A DNA stretch of 64,000 nt from Hexactinellida sp. DTS-2022 (GCA_028753945.1 JAPNXP010000002.1:9734001-9798000), one strand, 5' to 3'; numbered from the stretch's first letter, positions 11,397 to 23,416 are shown. Numbers and translations: made by a program. Notes: generated by a model not told the origin, from the letters alone.

Positions 11397-11895
11397 CTCT
11401 AGCTCATATAGTTTCCAAGTTACAGCAAGGTATGTGAATATGGAACTAAGTGACGAATCATTGTATTTAACATTATTTGAGAATTTTCTATTCACTTTCA
11501 TTTCCTGGAAAATTGAGTAGTTATCAATGCGACTTTAGTGCCAATATAGTTAGTACTAACTAGATACCTATACGTAATAGAGCGTTTTAATTGATTGCGT
11601 GTTTACTTTCAACACTGTCGGGATGATAAGTTGGAATTTCTCACCTTTGAAAAAATTTCCAGAAAGTCATTGGTGCTGTATTGAAAGTAAACAAGATATC
11701 AATTAAAACGCTTTATTACGTATAGGTAGCTAGGTAGTACTAACTATATTGGCACTAACATCGCATTGATAACAACCCAATTTCCTGGAAATGAAAGTGA
11801 ATAGAAAATTCTCAAATAATGTTAAATACAATGATTCGTCATTTAGTTCCATATTCACATACCTTGCTGTAACTTGGAAACTATATGAGCTAGAG
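11397..11895. repeat. ~500 bp near-perfect palindrome (P family)
   Basis: Text from CTCTAGCTCATATAG at 11397 is matched inversely by CTATATGAGCTAGAG at 11881-11895. The arms, about 240 bp each, stay near-identical to a short unpaired centre near 11646. The arms share AGCAAGGTATGTGAATATGG and ATAGTTAGTACTA with the larger palindrome at 19559-20464. No transposase, and no clear target duplication was found. Confidence 0.85.
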
Positions 11896-11924
11896 AGCCA
11901 TCTTTGTTTTGAATATATAGCTAA

Positions 11925-12753
11925 TAGAATAATCTAGTGGATTTTAACATAAAAAATTAGGCGTTCAGTAGCCTATTCCAGAAGGTCGGACGCCTTAAAG
12001 ATGATTCCCATTGGAATCATCTTTCAGAAATTCTAAACTATCTTGAACCAATATATTCAATGCTCCGTATAGCAGACAGCGGCGGGCCTTTAATGTCTAA
12101 GATATATGGAAAGATGCGTCGGATGGTGAATACATTAGAATCACTACCAGTCACTGCATTTATCACTGTCCAGCGAAAGAGAGACATTGTTGAAATTGTG
12201 AGGGATAGGTGGATGTATTTTCATTCTCCTGCTCATGCAGCTGCGTACGCTCTTGATCCAGAATTTCGCTCGGAACTTAACGAGGCACCTCACGAAATTA
12301 TCGAAGATTTACAGTTGATTATTGCCCAAATATATCCCAATCTAGAAGATCAAATAGAGGCATTGAATCAATTTGAGCAATATAAAGCATCTAATGGACC
12401 TTTTGGAACCCCTTTTGCAACTAAAGCAGCAAAACAGATGTTTCCACATATATGGTGGAGTCAATTCGGAACCAGAACACCCTGTTTGCAGAGACTACTA
12501 AAAGGCTTTGTTCACAAACTGTTAATCAAAGTGGAGCAGAACGAGCACACAAAATGTATGGAGATATTTGTAATAAAAAAGGAATAAATTAATTAGTTGT
12601 AGAGCTGAAAAGCTAATGTGGGTCAAGATGAATTTGAAGTTAAGACGTGAGCTCGACAGATCATCTTACTACAAAGTTCATGAATGGTGTGAGGAGCCAA
12701 ATTTCAGCTCGGATTTAGAGGATTGTCATGATTCTTCCCCAGATTCAGACTAA
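11925..12753 (+). pseudogene. hAT transposase, C-terminal part, frameshifted
   Basis: The open frame 12060-12587 reads MLRIADSGGPLMSKIYGKM, then FHSPAHAAAYALDPEF, NQFEQYKASNGPFGTPFATK and PHIWWSQFGTRTP. These are the spaced blocks of hAT transposases before the dimerisation motif. A frameshift near 12480 moves the homology to another frame: LCSQTVNQSGAERAHKM, AEKLMWVKMNLKLRREL and a tail ending SSPDSD before the stop at 12753. The normal SASACERNWS block is altered. The upstream half is missing and the upstream neighbour is the palindrome, so this is a dead fragment, of a lineage different from the one ending at 11231. Confidence 0.8.
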
Positions 12754-12853
12754 TTTTTAGGTTCGACATTTAGTTTAGTTTCAGTAATTAGTTTGAGGAT
12801 TACTATGAAATGATCGATTATAATAGTTAAAAGTCATAGACTCATAGTGAGTA

Positions 12854-13601
12854 CAGTAATACCTCGTTTTACGCGGTTTTTTTTTACGCGTTTTCGTTTA
12901 CGCGGAACAATTTTTTATAACCAAAACTTTTTTTACGCGATCCTCAACTCGTTTTACGCGGTTTATCTATGATTTTCATACAATTAATTCTCTTTTTTAT
13001 GGAGATTTAGATAATATTTAATATTTAGTCGAAACCAAGCGATTCTACATTTCCAAAAAAACAAAAAATGATTATTTAGGGATAGTAGATAGTTAGCGAT
13101 ATGTATTTGTCATATAGGTAGTTCATCCAAATATATTATTGGTCAAATGAATACATATTTGCTTCACTATACACACTAAATATACCCGGTTGTGGGAGGT
13201 ACCCGAAGGTGTAGGGTTGCGGTGTGAAGGGAATTTTAATTCCCTTCACAACACAATTCCCTTTCTGTGGGAATTCCAAAATATTCTCACAAGTTGGTTT
13301 CTTTCAGGATTCCCATAGGTTAAAATAATTTCCATTCAAATCCCATATTGGAAATCCCATGGGAATTCCCATGGGATTAACATACACACGTAAACCTTGG
13401 CTATCTGAGAGGTCCGGATGTTGGAGGTTTGAGTGTTTAAACACTAGGTATTTAAAATTTTATTCGATGTTGATAATTTTTGGAAACGCATCTATTGTTT
13501 TAATATGTGTTACTATGAGAATATACCGTTTTTTTTACGCGATTTCGTTTTACGCGGGCTTTTCAAGGAACGCATCTACCGCGTAAAAAGAGGGATACCT
13601 G
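12854..13601. mobile_element. pogo-type MITE II with TA duplication
   Basis: The termini are CAGTAATACCTCGTTTTACG on the left and the inverse of CAGGTATCCCTC..TTTTACGCGG on the right, both flanked by TA. Internal GTTTTACGCGG words recur at both ends. The interior at 13230-13380 has several short AATTCCC/GGGAATT inversions. There is no transposase; an ORF at 13359-13586 is incidental. Confidence 0.8.
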
Positions 13602-13683
13602 TATTGTAAATCATTATTGGTACTTAATAAATTTACTACTGCATTTAATTCGAAAACATCCCTGGTTGATCATTGATTTAGCG

Positions 13684-14250
13684 CAGTGGTTCTCAAACTG
13701 TGGTACGCGTACCACTGGTGGTACGCGAGCTCCTTTCTAGTGGTACGCGGAGGGAGGAGGAGTCAGGGGAGGGGGGAAAGACTTTTTTTCAGCCATTTGA
13801 ATTGTTGGCAGTTTATTGTTGATATTATTCAACACCGTCAATATCTTCAATTCTCTAATGTTGCTAGACTACACTTTCTAAATCAATTGGATTTTGTTTT
13901 AGTTAGCAAACTATGCTTCCTGCATGTAGATTAGTAGTTAACATTAACTCTGCAAAAAAATCCTGGGGGTATACTCCCCAAACCCCCTTAGGTCGCTCGC
14001 TACGCTCGCTGTTGTTCATTTAGCCGCGCAGAGACTTTCTCCTAGCTACGCCCTTGAGAGGGGGTAGATCATTATACTTTAAAAATGCATCAAAATTTAA
14101 ATGTTATTAAATACAATGGAATTGTACTTTAGTACGATTTGCTGTACGTCGTTTTCAGGGGTGTATTTAAATATCGATCATTATGGTGGTACGCGGAGAC
14201 CCTAATATTTGATGAAGTGGTACGGGCTGTGAAAAGTTTGAGGACCACTG
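13684..14250. mobile_element. hAT MITE with 8-bp target duplication
   Basis: The element is bounded by CAGTGGTTCTCAAACT and AGTTTGAGGACCACTG, a textbook hAT terminal repeat. It is flanked on each side by ATTTAGCG. Internal GGTGGTACGCG words recur near both ends as subterminal repeats. It is 567 bp and non-coding. The perfect duplication suggests a fairly young insertion. Confidence 0.92.
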
Positions 14251-14338
14251 ATTTAGCGTATAATACGTATAAATATATAGCGTATTACGTATAATACGTA
14301 TTATACGTATTATACGCAATACGCGTATCAATCAACTT
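14251..14338. repeat. palindromic TACGTATAATACG microsatellite
   Basis: Short units of GTATAATACGTAT and its own reverse complement are strung together, making the stretch self-complementary. It separates the hAT MITE from a family C fragment. Confidence 0.6.
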
Positions 14339-14541
14339 AGATAATAACGACCACCACTTTTGGAAATCGCACTTTGGGAGATTATATTAGCCAAATTTTG
14401 AAACCGACAAAAAATATAAAGTATAATAGATATAGACATTTTCTTTTTTGTTTATTGCTTTGTATCGTATGGGGATCTATTTCTCTCAATTACAGATTAA
14501 AAACCAGAAATTTCATTCACATGGGGTAATTTAACTTTAAC
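14339..14541 (-). mobile_element. family C MITE fragment, reversed
   Basis: The text from ACGACCACCACTTTTGG to the terminus GGGGTAATTTAACTTTAA matches one end of reversed family C. The other two thirds are missing, replaced by the palindromic microsatellite. Confidence 0.7.
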
Positions 14542-14944
14542 CTCTCCTAGCTATTGTCTGACATCCTATCTATCCAAATCCAAAGAAATTGTGATTCGGA
14601 CATTTTTTTTTACCTTTTTCACGTCACCAATGTTCAAAAACACCGTCATTTAATAGAAATACATTCCGTTAGAATTTCCGGGGAGTGACCTTTGTATTCT
14701 TATGTGTATCTCAAAAAGTATAAGTCGTAGAGAACAAAGTTATTCCTCAAAAATATCCTTGTAAGTTGTTTTTGGGATTTCGAGGTGTAGATTTTCAACT
14801 TTAATACCAAATTTAGATTTAACAGTTATATAATGCCAAATTTCTGATAAAATCGAGTGATTATTTAAAAATCTATAGAAAAAACGTATCAAATCGGGCT
14901 CGAAAATTCTGTGTGGCGAAATCCCTTGCACTAATGTAGTAGAG
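14542..14944. other. nothing recognised
   Basis: AT-rich unique-looking sequence. The open frame at 14740-14931 has no motif and is not called. Confidence 0.35.
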
Positions 14945-15626
14945 TTAACTGTAGACTGCCTAACTGATACACGTTGTGTCAGGTGGAGAACAGGTAGAGT
15001 AAATTATTAAAATTTCGTGAAAATTCGGATTTAGACATTGTTTTGTACTCTTTATCGATTTTATTCAAAAATCAAAAATTTCAGAAATTGTTATGATGAG
15101 GTAGCATAATCGTGTCCAGCTCCACTTGCTTGCCACTTCCTTTCGTATTTTCGAATGTTAAAATTACAACGTGGAAATACCCGTAAGAAGATATTGGACT
15201 AAAGATTAACTATTTAGGATATTTGGTTTGGCTAATATAGTGTTGTGATAGTTATAACTCAAATATATGTATTTTTTCGTAATCCATGGTTGATCATAAA
15301 CAGATTAGTCGATATGATGTAACTTTCGTTTACTGAGGAGGGTTTGTTCAAATTTTGAGATATGATGACTAACAAGAAAGTCGTGATTGTTCAAATTTAG
15401 AAACAAAGGATTACTTGCATGTCAACGGCGTTAAAAAGATTCAAAGATAATGTATGTATCATCACTTTTTGTCAAAATCCTAGAGAAAATCTTTTTAAAA
15501 ATTCTAGTAAGTTGATTTATTATTGTGCTCTTGTTGGATTTCAAATATCTAGGTTCTAAATATTAAATACAAAGAACAACAGGGTTTTCTATTTTCCTGA
15601 AAATCTCTCCGGCAGTCTACGATTAA
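14945..15626 (+). mobile_element. TTAA-flanked MITE family G
   Basis: This 682 bp element is flanked by TTAA, with termini CTGTAGACTGCC and GGCAGTCTACGA. It shares a long interior with 22728-23416 and 28483-29172, for instance ACGTTGTGTCAG, TTAGACATTGTTTTGTACT and AATCCATGGTT. It has no coding content. Unlike the other families it does not begin with GG after the TTAA. Confidence 0.88.
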
Positions 15627-15853
15627 ACTTGCACTATAATAAAACTTGCGCCAAATAGAGTGGATAGCTAGAATTTTTATTGACTAGTAAGGATTCACTA
15701 TTAGGCTATTTTGAAACTATCAATATCTAATTCAAAAATTTCATTTTAGAGAATTGTGATAATACTGTTATTTGTTACTCCTAAAAAGTAATGTCTAAAA
15801 ACGAAATAATAATTGGGGGTTCTCGTGTGTCGAAAATCCATCATTGTATGACC
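15627..15853. other. unassigned spacer
   Basis: Short AT-rich spacer between family G and family B elements; no signal seen. Confidence 0.3.
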
Positions 15854-16480
15854 TTAAGGATGCTTGGGGTGAGATTTTTGGTCTTTTAGTGACAAAATTG
15901 AAATGCGAGTTTATTCTGTGAAATGAAGCTAATATATCATCAAATTATGTGAGAAGTGAATTTTTTTGAAAAAATATTCTACAAAGTCTTCAAAATGTCA
16001 ATTTTGTGACGTCATTGTTGATGATGTAGCTTTTTTATTATCTCAATTGACATTCCTTGGTTTTATATGTAACTTATCTTGCACTTATATACTTTATGTA
16101 TATAAACTAACATTAAGGTTCAGGTATCCTCTAGAGTACTTCTACCATAAGTATTTACCCGAATGAATTAATTTTTTTACAGCGGATTTACTTCATCCAC
16201 AGGATGCCAAAAATACAATAATATTGGCATATAAACTAATAGAGGAAAAAACTTTTTTTAAATTTTACCATTTTTGCGGAATAGATCAATCAGAAAAGAT
16301 AAACAATACCAAGAATATTATTGATAAAATGTGTTTAGCTGGATGTAATATAACTTTTGAGTACAGGAATAGTGAATATCTACATTTTTCTGGATTTCAA
16401 ATACTTTTATGTGATGTCGATTTTCAAATGAAGATTTTCCTTATCCAAATCCAAGAAACAGATGAACTATTCATATTAGG

Positions 16481-17743
16481 TTAAGGATGCTTGCTTCGGA
16501 ATTCTGGGGAATTTATCAACAAAGTGAAATTTCTAGATTAGTGTGAAATATATTACAACTATATCATGGAATTATCCTGGAAATTGAAAATTTTCAAAAA
16601 TCAGTACTCCATTCCCTACAGGGGGCATTTTAGTGACGTCATTATTGATGTTTTGGCAATTAAATGAATATATATATACATTTATTCACATTTATTGACA
16701 TTTATTTACGTGTTTTATATTCTATATCCCATTTATATGGAATATAATACATTTTATAATATTTAGAAGTACCAGTAGTTCAGTTGGTAGCATATCGGAA
16801 CAGTATGCAAGTGTTCCTGGGTTCGATGCCCAAACCTGGCATATCTTTTTGTCAATCAACTATAATATGATAAACCCATAAGCTGTATTCATATAATCTT
16901 ATACAGTATGGACTATGTATATGTAACCAAAGGTAAACAGACATGTTTAATGACAACAATAACAATTTCAGATAATTATTTTATTACATTTTGCTTTAAA
17001 ATGTGTCCCAAAAGAAGGTGGACTGCTATAAACTCTTCCAATTCATGCCAAAAACTACATATTATTCAAAATACAATGTTAAAAACTATCGTCGAGTATT
17101 ATATTAGTCTATACTAAGGATACTATTACATAATACACATTTGATTCGTGCATATTAGCTAGAATATTTCCGATAATCTTTAACCTTAATTTACTCAAAA
17201 CGGGATTTATTGACAAACGATGGATTGTTTAATGTTGAAGTACTGAAGCAAACATTCCAAAAATTCCAGGCTTATATATATATGGTATAAACTTTATTCT
17301 GCAAGCACTTTGGACATAATGAACAATTGGTGTATGTGCTACATGGGGAAGAAGGTGAAAAATGTCAATTTTTGACCTTTTTTTGACAATTTCTGTTGCA
17401 TCAAATAAAAGAATATGTTCTAAACATTTTTTAAGTCTGAAGTGCTTGCATAATTTAGTACTTGTAGTAATGATTAATCACTGTAATTCTTGGAGTTACA
17501 CCTATCATATTTCAAGTAGAAAGAATTCAGTCAATTCTGATGCTACAGTGTTACTGACATAGGAAGCCAAAGTTCAAATAATTCAATAGCATGCCAAAAA
17601 TAGATCTAAGCAAGTTATTGAAGTTTGCTTATAATCTTAGTTGGTGAATTACAATTTATGTTTCAGCTCTAACACTTCACTTTTCACATTATTGGTGAAA
17701 CTACCCATACCCCTAATACACTTTTCGAAGCAAGCATCCTTAA
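16481..17743 (+). mobile_element. TTAA MITE family B, innermost copy
   Basis: The termini are TTAAGGATGCTTGCTTCGGA and TTCGAAGCAAGCATCCTTAA, an inverted repeat of about 18 bp. It is 1263 bp and carries a tRNA-like segment at 16769-16842. No ORF is convincing. Confidence 0.85.
16769..16842 (+). ncRNA. tRNA-like (SINE-head-like) segment inside family B
   Basis: The 74 nt start GTACCAG and end CTGGCAT, which can mostly pair as an acceptor stem. TAGTTCAGTTGGTAGCA is a near-canonical box A region and GGGTTCGATGCCC is a canonical T-arm/box B with a 7-nt loop. GGAACA and TGTTCC form the middle stem around TATGCAA, which resembles an Ala(UGC) anticodon loop with an altered position before the anticodon. 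A T5 run follows 3 nt later, a Pol III stop. The D stem is poor, so it is more likely a tRNA-derived fossil or Pol III module than a working tRNA. Confidence 0.55.
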
Positions 17744-19079
17744 AAGACACCACTGAAAAGTTGTATCTTTACGAGATCTCTCCGAAACCATTGAGTTTTT
17801 GATTTTACGACCAAAATTGACAAAATTACTTCTTCCGCAATTCGGAAAATGTTAGTTTTGAGATAGCGGCTTTTAAAAAAAAATTTACAGCAATTATTCC
17901 TAAATTGAGGTGACCTAAGTGTGTCAAACTGGAAAAATAATAGGAATCTTTCCTAGAAATCTCTTGAGAGTACTCATTGGTATCAATACAATCCCAAAAT
18001 GCAATAAAAGAGAAATAGACAATGATTTGGATTTTATCTAAATATTCGAAATTTGTAGAGTATACCTGAACCTTAATATGCACAAATATCTCAGTGATTA
18101 GCATATATTGCCAAAACCAGTTGATAATGGGCTAGAAATTCTCATCTGCATATTTATTTAATTTTTGTATGCATCATCAACACATAAATTGACTATATTA
18201 TATTATTCAACTCAATTGTCATATATATTAGTATATTCATACTGTATCCCAACTAGTATAGACTTATTATACATATTAGAGCATTAATCACAACGTAAGC
18301 CATTATTTAATCACTGATAATGATGTCCCAAAAGAAAGCGGACTCCATCAATATGACAGAAACTTGCATATAATTCGATTTAATCAAGTAGTTTGTTTAC
18401 TATGATGTTTCAATACATATTTAGTATATAGTATGAAACTTATCTAGTATATTTAAACTAAATCCGGTTGTAATACGGACAAATTAGTTGACATATGCAT
18501 TTCACAATCAAAAAACTTCAGCCTTCAATAACTCAATTGTAGTTTTTTTGACATATCCCGAATTTTATCTAATAAAGTTCATAATGGATTGCTTTCAAAA
18601 ATTCAGATATAGTTCCTAATAGTATAATGATCATTTTGCAAGCTCATTGAAGCAAACTAACGACTAGTGTCTGAGTAGAGACCAAGCAAGGAGCAAAAAT
18701 ACCACTTTCTGGCCTCTTTTTTGACGAATTTTAGGATTCGTAAGTTAAGAATTGGTTAAACTTGGGATAGGCGTCTGGTGAGCTAAGCAAATGTAGTGCT
18801 AATGGTACTGATCAATCATACAAATTTTTGGAGCTATATCGAATATAATTTACAGGAATTAATTCAGTGAAATCTAATAAAACAGTATTACCCCTATGGG
18901 GAGGCATTTCCTAAAGAATTTAATGCTACTCGAAAAATAGTTTGGACTTAGATATGCTGTATACATTTTAAGTTTAGTTATGCAATTACAAAGCAGATTG
19001 GAGAATTACACTTCAATATCTATAAAGACGCTAAAACCACCCATACCGCTAATACATTTTTCACCCTAAGCACCCTTAA

Positions 19080-19269
19080 ACAAGCATCGCTTAGGGTAAA
19101 ATTTGAAATTTAAGATTCGTAGTGTCCGATCAGTTCAAAAAACACTATAAGAATACCGTATTTGCCCGAATATGCTCCCGGCGCTTATTGTTTTCGTGGG
19201 TCAAAATTATCATGAACTTTTGTGAAAAATCCAGAATATAATATTTAGGGCGGTTCTAATGGTTTCCAC
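19080..19269. other. unassigned spacer
   Basis: The segment 19150-19180 carries ATACCGTATTTGCCCGAATA, a word also found at 8113 inside family D and partly at the ends of the 21056 MITE, so it is probably another repeat end. Confidence 0.35.
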
Positions 19270-19558
19270 CAGTGGCGGCGCCACGGGGTGGACTGGGGTG
19301 GACTTGTCCACCCCACCTTACCAATTGGTTAGATTTTCTAGATAGCCTAAATTTGATTTACCACATTTGTTATGCTTAGGAATTCTGTGAAAATATTGCA
19401 TCTCAAGATATATTATTTGTTTTTAACTATTTACACTTATGTATTTATTACACTATCGTTCAATTACCCTTTGTTTTCGCATTCTATATTAATTCGATCT
19501 ATTTCCAACATAACGGTGTCCACGCACAGGAGTCTACGATTAATATAATTCAACTCAA

Positions 19559-20464
19559 TCACCACTTAGATCGATCCAAGTACTCTATATCTCAACAATG
19601 GTATGAATGGTGGTATCATTACTCTATCCAAGCAATAACTGACGAAAATAATTAACAATTGAGGCCTCTGATCCCCTGGCTCAGGAAAAGTTACATTCGC
19701 TCGTTAGTTTATTCCACTAAACCCTTACATGTTACCTATTATTTAAGACAAAGTTTGACTCTCTAGCTAAAATACTTTCCGAGTTACAGCAAGGTATGTG
19801 AATATGGAACTAAATGACGTGCTATTATTATGTAACACTAATTGAGATTTTACTGTAAACAAAGTTCTAAAAGAAATTTGGGCAGTTATCAATGCGATGT
19901 TAATGCCTATATAGTTAGTACTAAGTACGAGCATGGGGGCGATGAACAGCATTTTTTGATATGATGTTTACTTTCAATACTGAAGCGATGACTAGTCGGA
20001 ATTTTCTGCATTCAAGAAAATTCCGAATAGTCATTGCCACAATATTGAAAGTAAACACTAGATTAAAAAATGCTGTTCATTGCCCCCATGCTAGTAGCTA
20101 CTACAAACTATATAGGCATTAACATCGCATTGATAACTACTCAAATTTCTTTTAGAATTTTGTTTACACTAAAATCTCATTTAGTGTTACATAATAATAG
20201 CACGTCATTTAGTTCCATATTCACATACCTTGCTGTAACTCGGAAAGTATTTTAGCTAGAGAGTCAAACTTTGTCTTAAATAATAGGTAACATGTAAGGG
20301 TTTAGTGGAATAAACTAACGAGCGAATGTAACTTTTCCTGAGCCAGGGGATCAGAGGCCTCAATTGTTAATTATTTTCGTCAGTTATTGCTTGGATAGAG
20401 TAATGATACCACCATTCATACCATTGTTGAGATATAGAGTACTTGGATCGATCTAAGTGGTGAA
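19559..20464. repeat. ~900 bp near-perfect palindrome (P family)
   Basis: Text from TCACCACTTAGATCGATC at 19559 is mirrored by GATCGATCTAAGTGGTGA ending at 20464. The arms, each about 430 bp, match almost base for base to a short spacer near 20010. The open frames 19767-19952 (minus) and 20070-20255 (plus) are the two arms reading the same words and are not genes. Flanking GGTGTCCACGCA at 19506 and TGCGTGGACACC at 20630 are inverted, so the palindrome may be the core of a slightly larger element. Confidence 0.9.
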
Positions 20465-20904
20465 ACCAGTGAACCGCTGTCCAAAATAGATCATAACTAA
20501 GAAAATACGTTTGTAAAAGTCTCAAAACCATGTACGAATGTTAGATATTGTCGTTTTGAATTGCTAGGCCCAAAAAAGAAAAATCGGATTATGTCAAGTT
20601 TTTAAGGTGATTTCCGAAATATTTCCATGCGTGGACACCCATAACATAATTATTTGTTGTCCCATTATCTATTAATTGATGTTCTGAGTTTGTAGGTAAA
20701 AATCCAAATTATTTTTGAGGAATTATCTTTTGGGGCTACTGATTAAAAATGCTGTCGACACAACTGCAATTAATGATTTTTTCGCCATGTCACCACACGT
20801 CAGGATGTTATGATACATTTGTCAAGTGGCAACGAGCTACAAGGAACAATTGGTAATTACTAATTGGAAGTTTGTTTCCATCTTAAACCATCTTGAATTT
20901 AATG

Positions 20905-21556
20905 CAAGGTTGCAACCGAATAGTTGCTTTCCGATTAGATATGAATCGGTCGATTACCGAAACCCAGTATTATTTGTCATTTTGGACCGCATATGAATCT
21001 TTGTCTACAAATACAAGTGTTTGCTTCACATGATAATGATTTTGTGTTGAACATACCGTATTTCCTTGAATAGTAGCCCCCCCCCCCTCGAATAATCGCC
21101 CCCCTTGAATAATCGCCCCCCAAATGGCAAATAACATTTTACTACCACTGCCCGGAGTAAATATACTTATTGAATTTTAATGGCAATACGATTACCAACC
21201 AACTATTACTAAATAATTTGTATCAACATGTGATATTCTCGAAAAGTCACAAAAATTATTGGTCAGAAAAAAGCCTAAAAAACAATAATCGCCCCGGCTA
21301 CTATTCAAGGCAATACGGTATGTTAGTATTCGGTTGACAAATTGTACTATTGGGTCAACCGATTAATACTATTTGGCAACCGAATACTAATATCATATCA
21401 GAAAAATATTATCATCATGTTAGCCAAATTCTTTTATTTGATGAGCTAAATACATCAGGCATCATAAAAAAAACATTAAACCTGAATTTGGGTAAGCAAC
21501 TGATTCTTAGCTAATCGGCAAGCAACTATTCGGTCAACTATTCGGTTGCAACCTTG
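20905..21556. mobile_element. hAT-like element with 8-bp duplication
   Basis: Inverted ends CAAGGTTGCAACCGAATAG and CTATTCGGTTGCAACCTTG are flanked on both sides by ATTTAATG. Internal ATTCGGT/ACCGAAT words repeat near both ends as subterminal motifs. It is 652 bp and hosts another MITE at 21056-21318. Confidence 0.85.
21056..21318. mobile_element. short MITE with C-rich ends, TA-flanked
   Basis: Inverted ends CCGTATTTCCTTGAATAGT and ACTATTCAAGGCAATACGG lie inside TA. Next to the left end the word AATAATCGCCCCC repeats. It is 263 bp and non-coding. The class is uncertain; TA flanks suggest Tc1/mariner. Confidence 0.7.
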
Positions 21557-22216
21557 ATTTAATGCCATTCATTCACTATATATACTAGATATGTATTGTA
21601 TATAAAAATAACCGATTGGAATAACTGATGGAAAACGAATAACTGATTGATTTGTTGTTTGAATAGACTCTCGACCAAACAGCCTCTGTTAGGGATTATA
21701 TAATGCACACTAACAATTGATAGAAAATCATTTTATACTAATTAGATGCAACCTGCAAATCCATACTGGGACAACCCTCAAATTTAATTAGCTATAAGCC
21801 ATAATTGGATTAAATTGGTGTTAAAATTCTTTGAACAAAATCGTATCCCCAAGTGCAAATTAAACGGTCATTCCGCACCTACATGCCAAGTTTCAGCCCA
21901 CAATGTATAAAGGTGTGGCCAGGGCACCGTCAACGGAGAAATAATAATAAAGGCAGTAATTTCAATACTGGGCCACTTTACAAAAGTATAGTCGGCACAG
22001 TAACAAGATGTATTAAATAATGGTTGCACTAATTTATTATTAATAAGCGAAATTTGATTTTATTAGGGCTTGGAAATAAGTCTAAATTTACATTACAGCT
22101 AGAAGATGGACATTTTCCGCTAATCTATAGGGGGAAATTTTTTTTCCACAACCCACAAATTAAGGTAGTTCCGCTCCCGTGTCCACCCCACTTTTAGGAG
22201 GCTGGCGCCGCCACTG

Positions 22217-22407
22217 CCCCTATTGGGCTTTTGTATTAGCAGAAAACTGGATGCCCCATAAATCGAAATTTAGAAGTTAATTTGATTTCGTTTTCAGTTT
22301 GGAACTAGCTATAACGTCTTCCATCATATATATGAAAATCAAAAGACCTAACTTCAAAACGAAATTTATTTGTCTTTTTGCGTGAATCTGCCGTAATTTA
22401 ACCTTAA
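22217..22407 (+). mobile_element. family C MITE, right end only
   Basis: The text from CCCCTATTGGGCTTTTGTAT to the terminus CTGCCGTAATTTAACCTTAA matches the last ~190 bp of family C. It abuts the end of element H. Confidence 0.75.
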
Positions 22408-22727
22408 GTAAGCAAGCCGCTACTATATGGTCTTATCCTAAGTTTGTATCAAAGTATTTTTAAACCTATTGAATTTAATGCATCACGTTTCCATTATCTA
22501 AATTTTTTGAAATACTAAATTCAGCCTGTATTTCAAATAATACAACGCTTAAATATTTTCCTGAAGTTGATATTGTGTAGAAATGATTGAAAAGCATATA
22601 GGCATATAGTAACATGTTAGATTGTTCACTTACTATGCTTTTTTTAGCCTGAAAAATGCTCGAACAATCTTTCTGACCATATTGGACCATGAATCACCTA
22701 TATTTCCCATGTTTTTATAAGATTTCA
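22408..22727. other. nothing recognised
   Basis: AT-rich; the open frame 22475-22690 has no recognisable motif. Confidence 0.35.
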
Positions 22728-23416
22728 TTAAGACTGCCTAACTGATACACGTTGTGTCAGCTGGGAAACAGGTTGATCAAAATATTCAAATTTAGTGAAA
22801 ATTCGGATTTAGACATTGTTTTGTACTTTCTTTAGATTTTAATCAAAAAATCAAAAATTTCAGAAATTGTTACGATGACGTAGCATAATTGTGTACTGCT
22901 CCACATGCCTGCCACTTACTTTCGTATGTTCGAAATGTTAAAATTACAGCGTGGAAATACCCGTAAGAAGTTATTAGACTAAATATTAACAATTAGGATA
23001 TTTTGGTAAAGGCAAATAGAGTGTTGTGATAGATATAACTCAAATATCTGTATTTTTTCGTAATCCATGGTTCATCAAAGACATATTTGGTAATTTTTAT
23101 AAAATTTCGTATCTTTCTTTTACAGAGGCAGAATTGTTCGAAATTTGAAATCTGACAAAATAGAATATAGTCGTATTTGTAAATGTTTAGAAACAAAGGA
23201 TTACTTATATGGTGAGGGGGGTATATAGATTTGAAGAAAAAGTATGTCTCACCACTTTTTGTCAAAATCATAGATGAAATCTTTTCAAAAATTGTGTCAT
23301 GATTGTATAATAATGTGCTCATGCTGGATTTCAAATTACTATTTTCTAAAAATAAAATACAATGAACTGCAGTGAATAATATTTTCCGGAATATCAGCCC
23401 GGCAGTCTACGGTTAA
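22728..23416 (+). mobile_element. TTAA-flanked MITE family G
   Basis: It starts TTAAGACTGCCTAACTG and ends GGCAGTCTACGGTTAA, with the same interior as 14945-15626. A few terminal bases after the left TTAA are missing relative to the other copies. Confidence 0.85.

Larger units (their letters stand above)
16113..18076 (+). mobile_element. TTAA MITE family A, split by a family B element
   Basis: The ends are TTAAGGTTCAGGTATCCTCT and GTAGAGTATACCTGAACC-TTAA. Family A sequence runs to 16480 and resumes at 17744 with the GAAAAGTTGTATCTTTACG word. Removal of the inner B element gives the usual ~705 bp. Confidence 0.88.
15854..19079 (+). mobile_element. TTAA MITE family B, outer copy of a nest
   Basis: It starts TTAAGGATGCTTGGGG and ends CACCCTAAGCACCCTTAA. 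Both ends resemble the inner copy at 16481-17743, sharing GTGACGTCATT.TTGATG and CCCATACC.CTAATAC words. It is split by family A at 16113-18076. Without that insert it would be about 1.26 kb, the same size as the inner copy. A further B-like stretch is at 23540-24410. Confidence 0.78.
19270..22216. mobile_element. hAT-like composite element H
   Basis: The ends are CAGTGGCGGCGCCACGGGGT and, inversely, CAGTGGCGGCGCCAGCCTCC, each followed within 40 bp by GGGGTGGAC. CAGTGGCGG ends are typical of hAT. No matching 8-bp duplication was found, so recombination or decay at the borders is likely. Inside lie the large P palindrome, a second hAT element with its own MITE, and degraded G-like text near 20640-20850. 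No transposase gene is seen. Confidence 0.6.

Noticed and set aside
19767-20255. Two near-identical 61-residue ORFs on opposite strands
   Set aside because: They are the two arms of the palindrome reading the same words.
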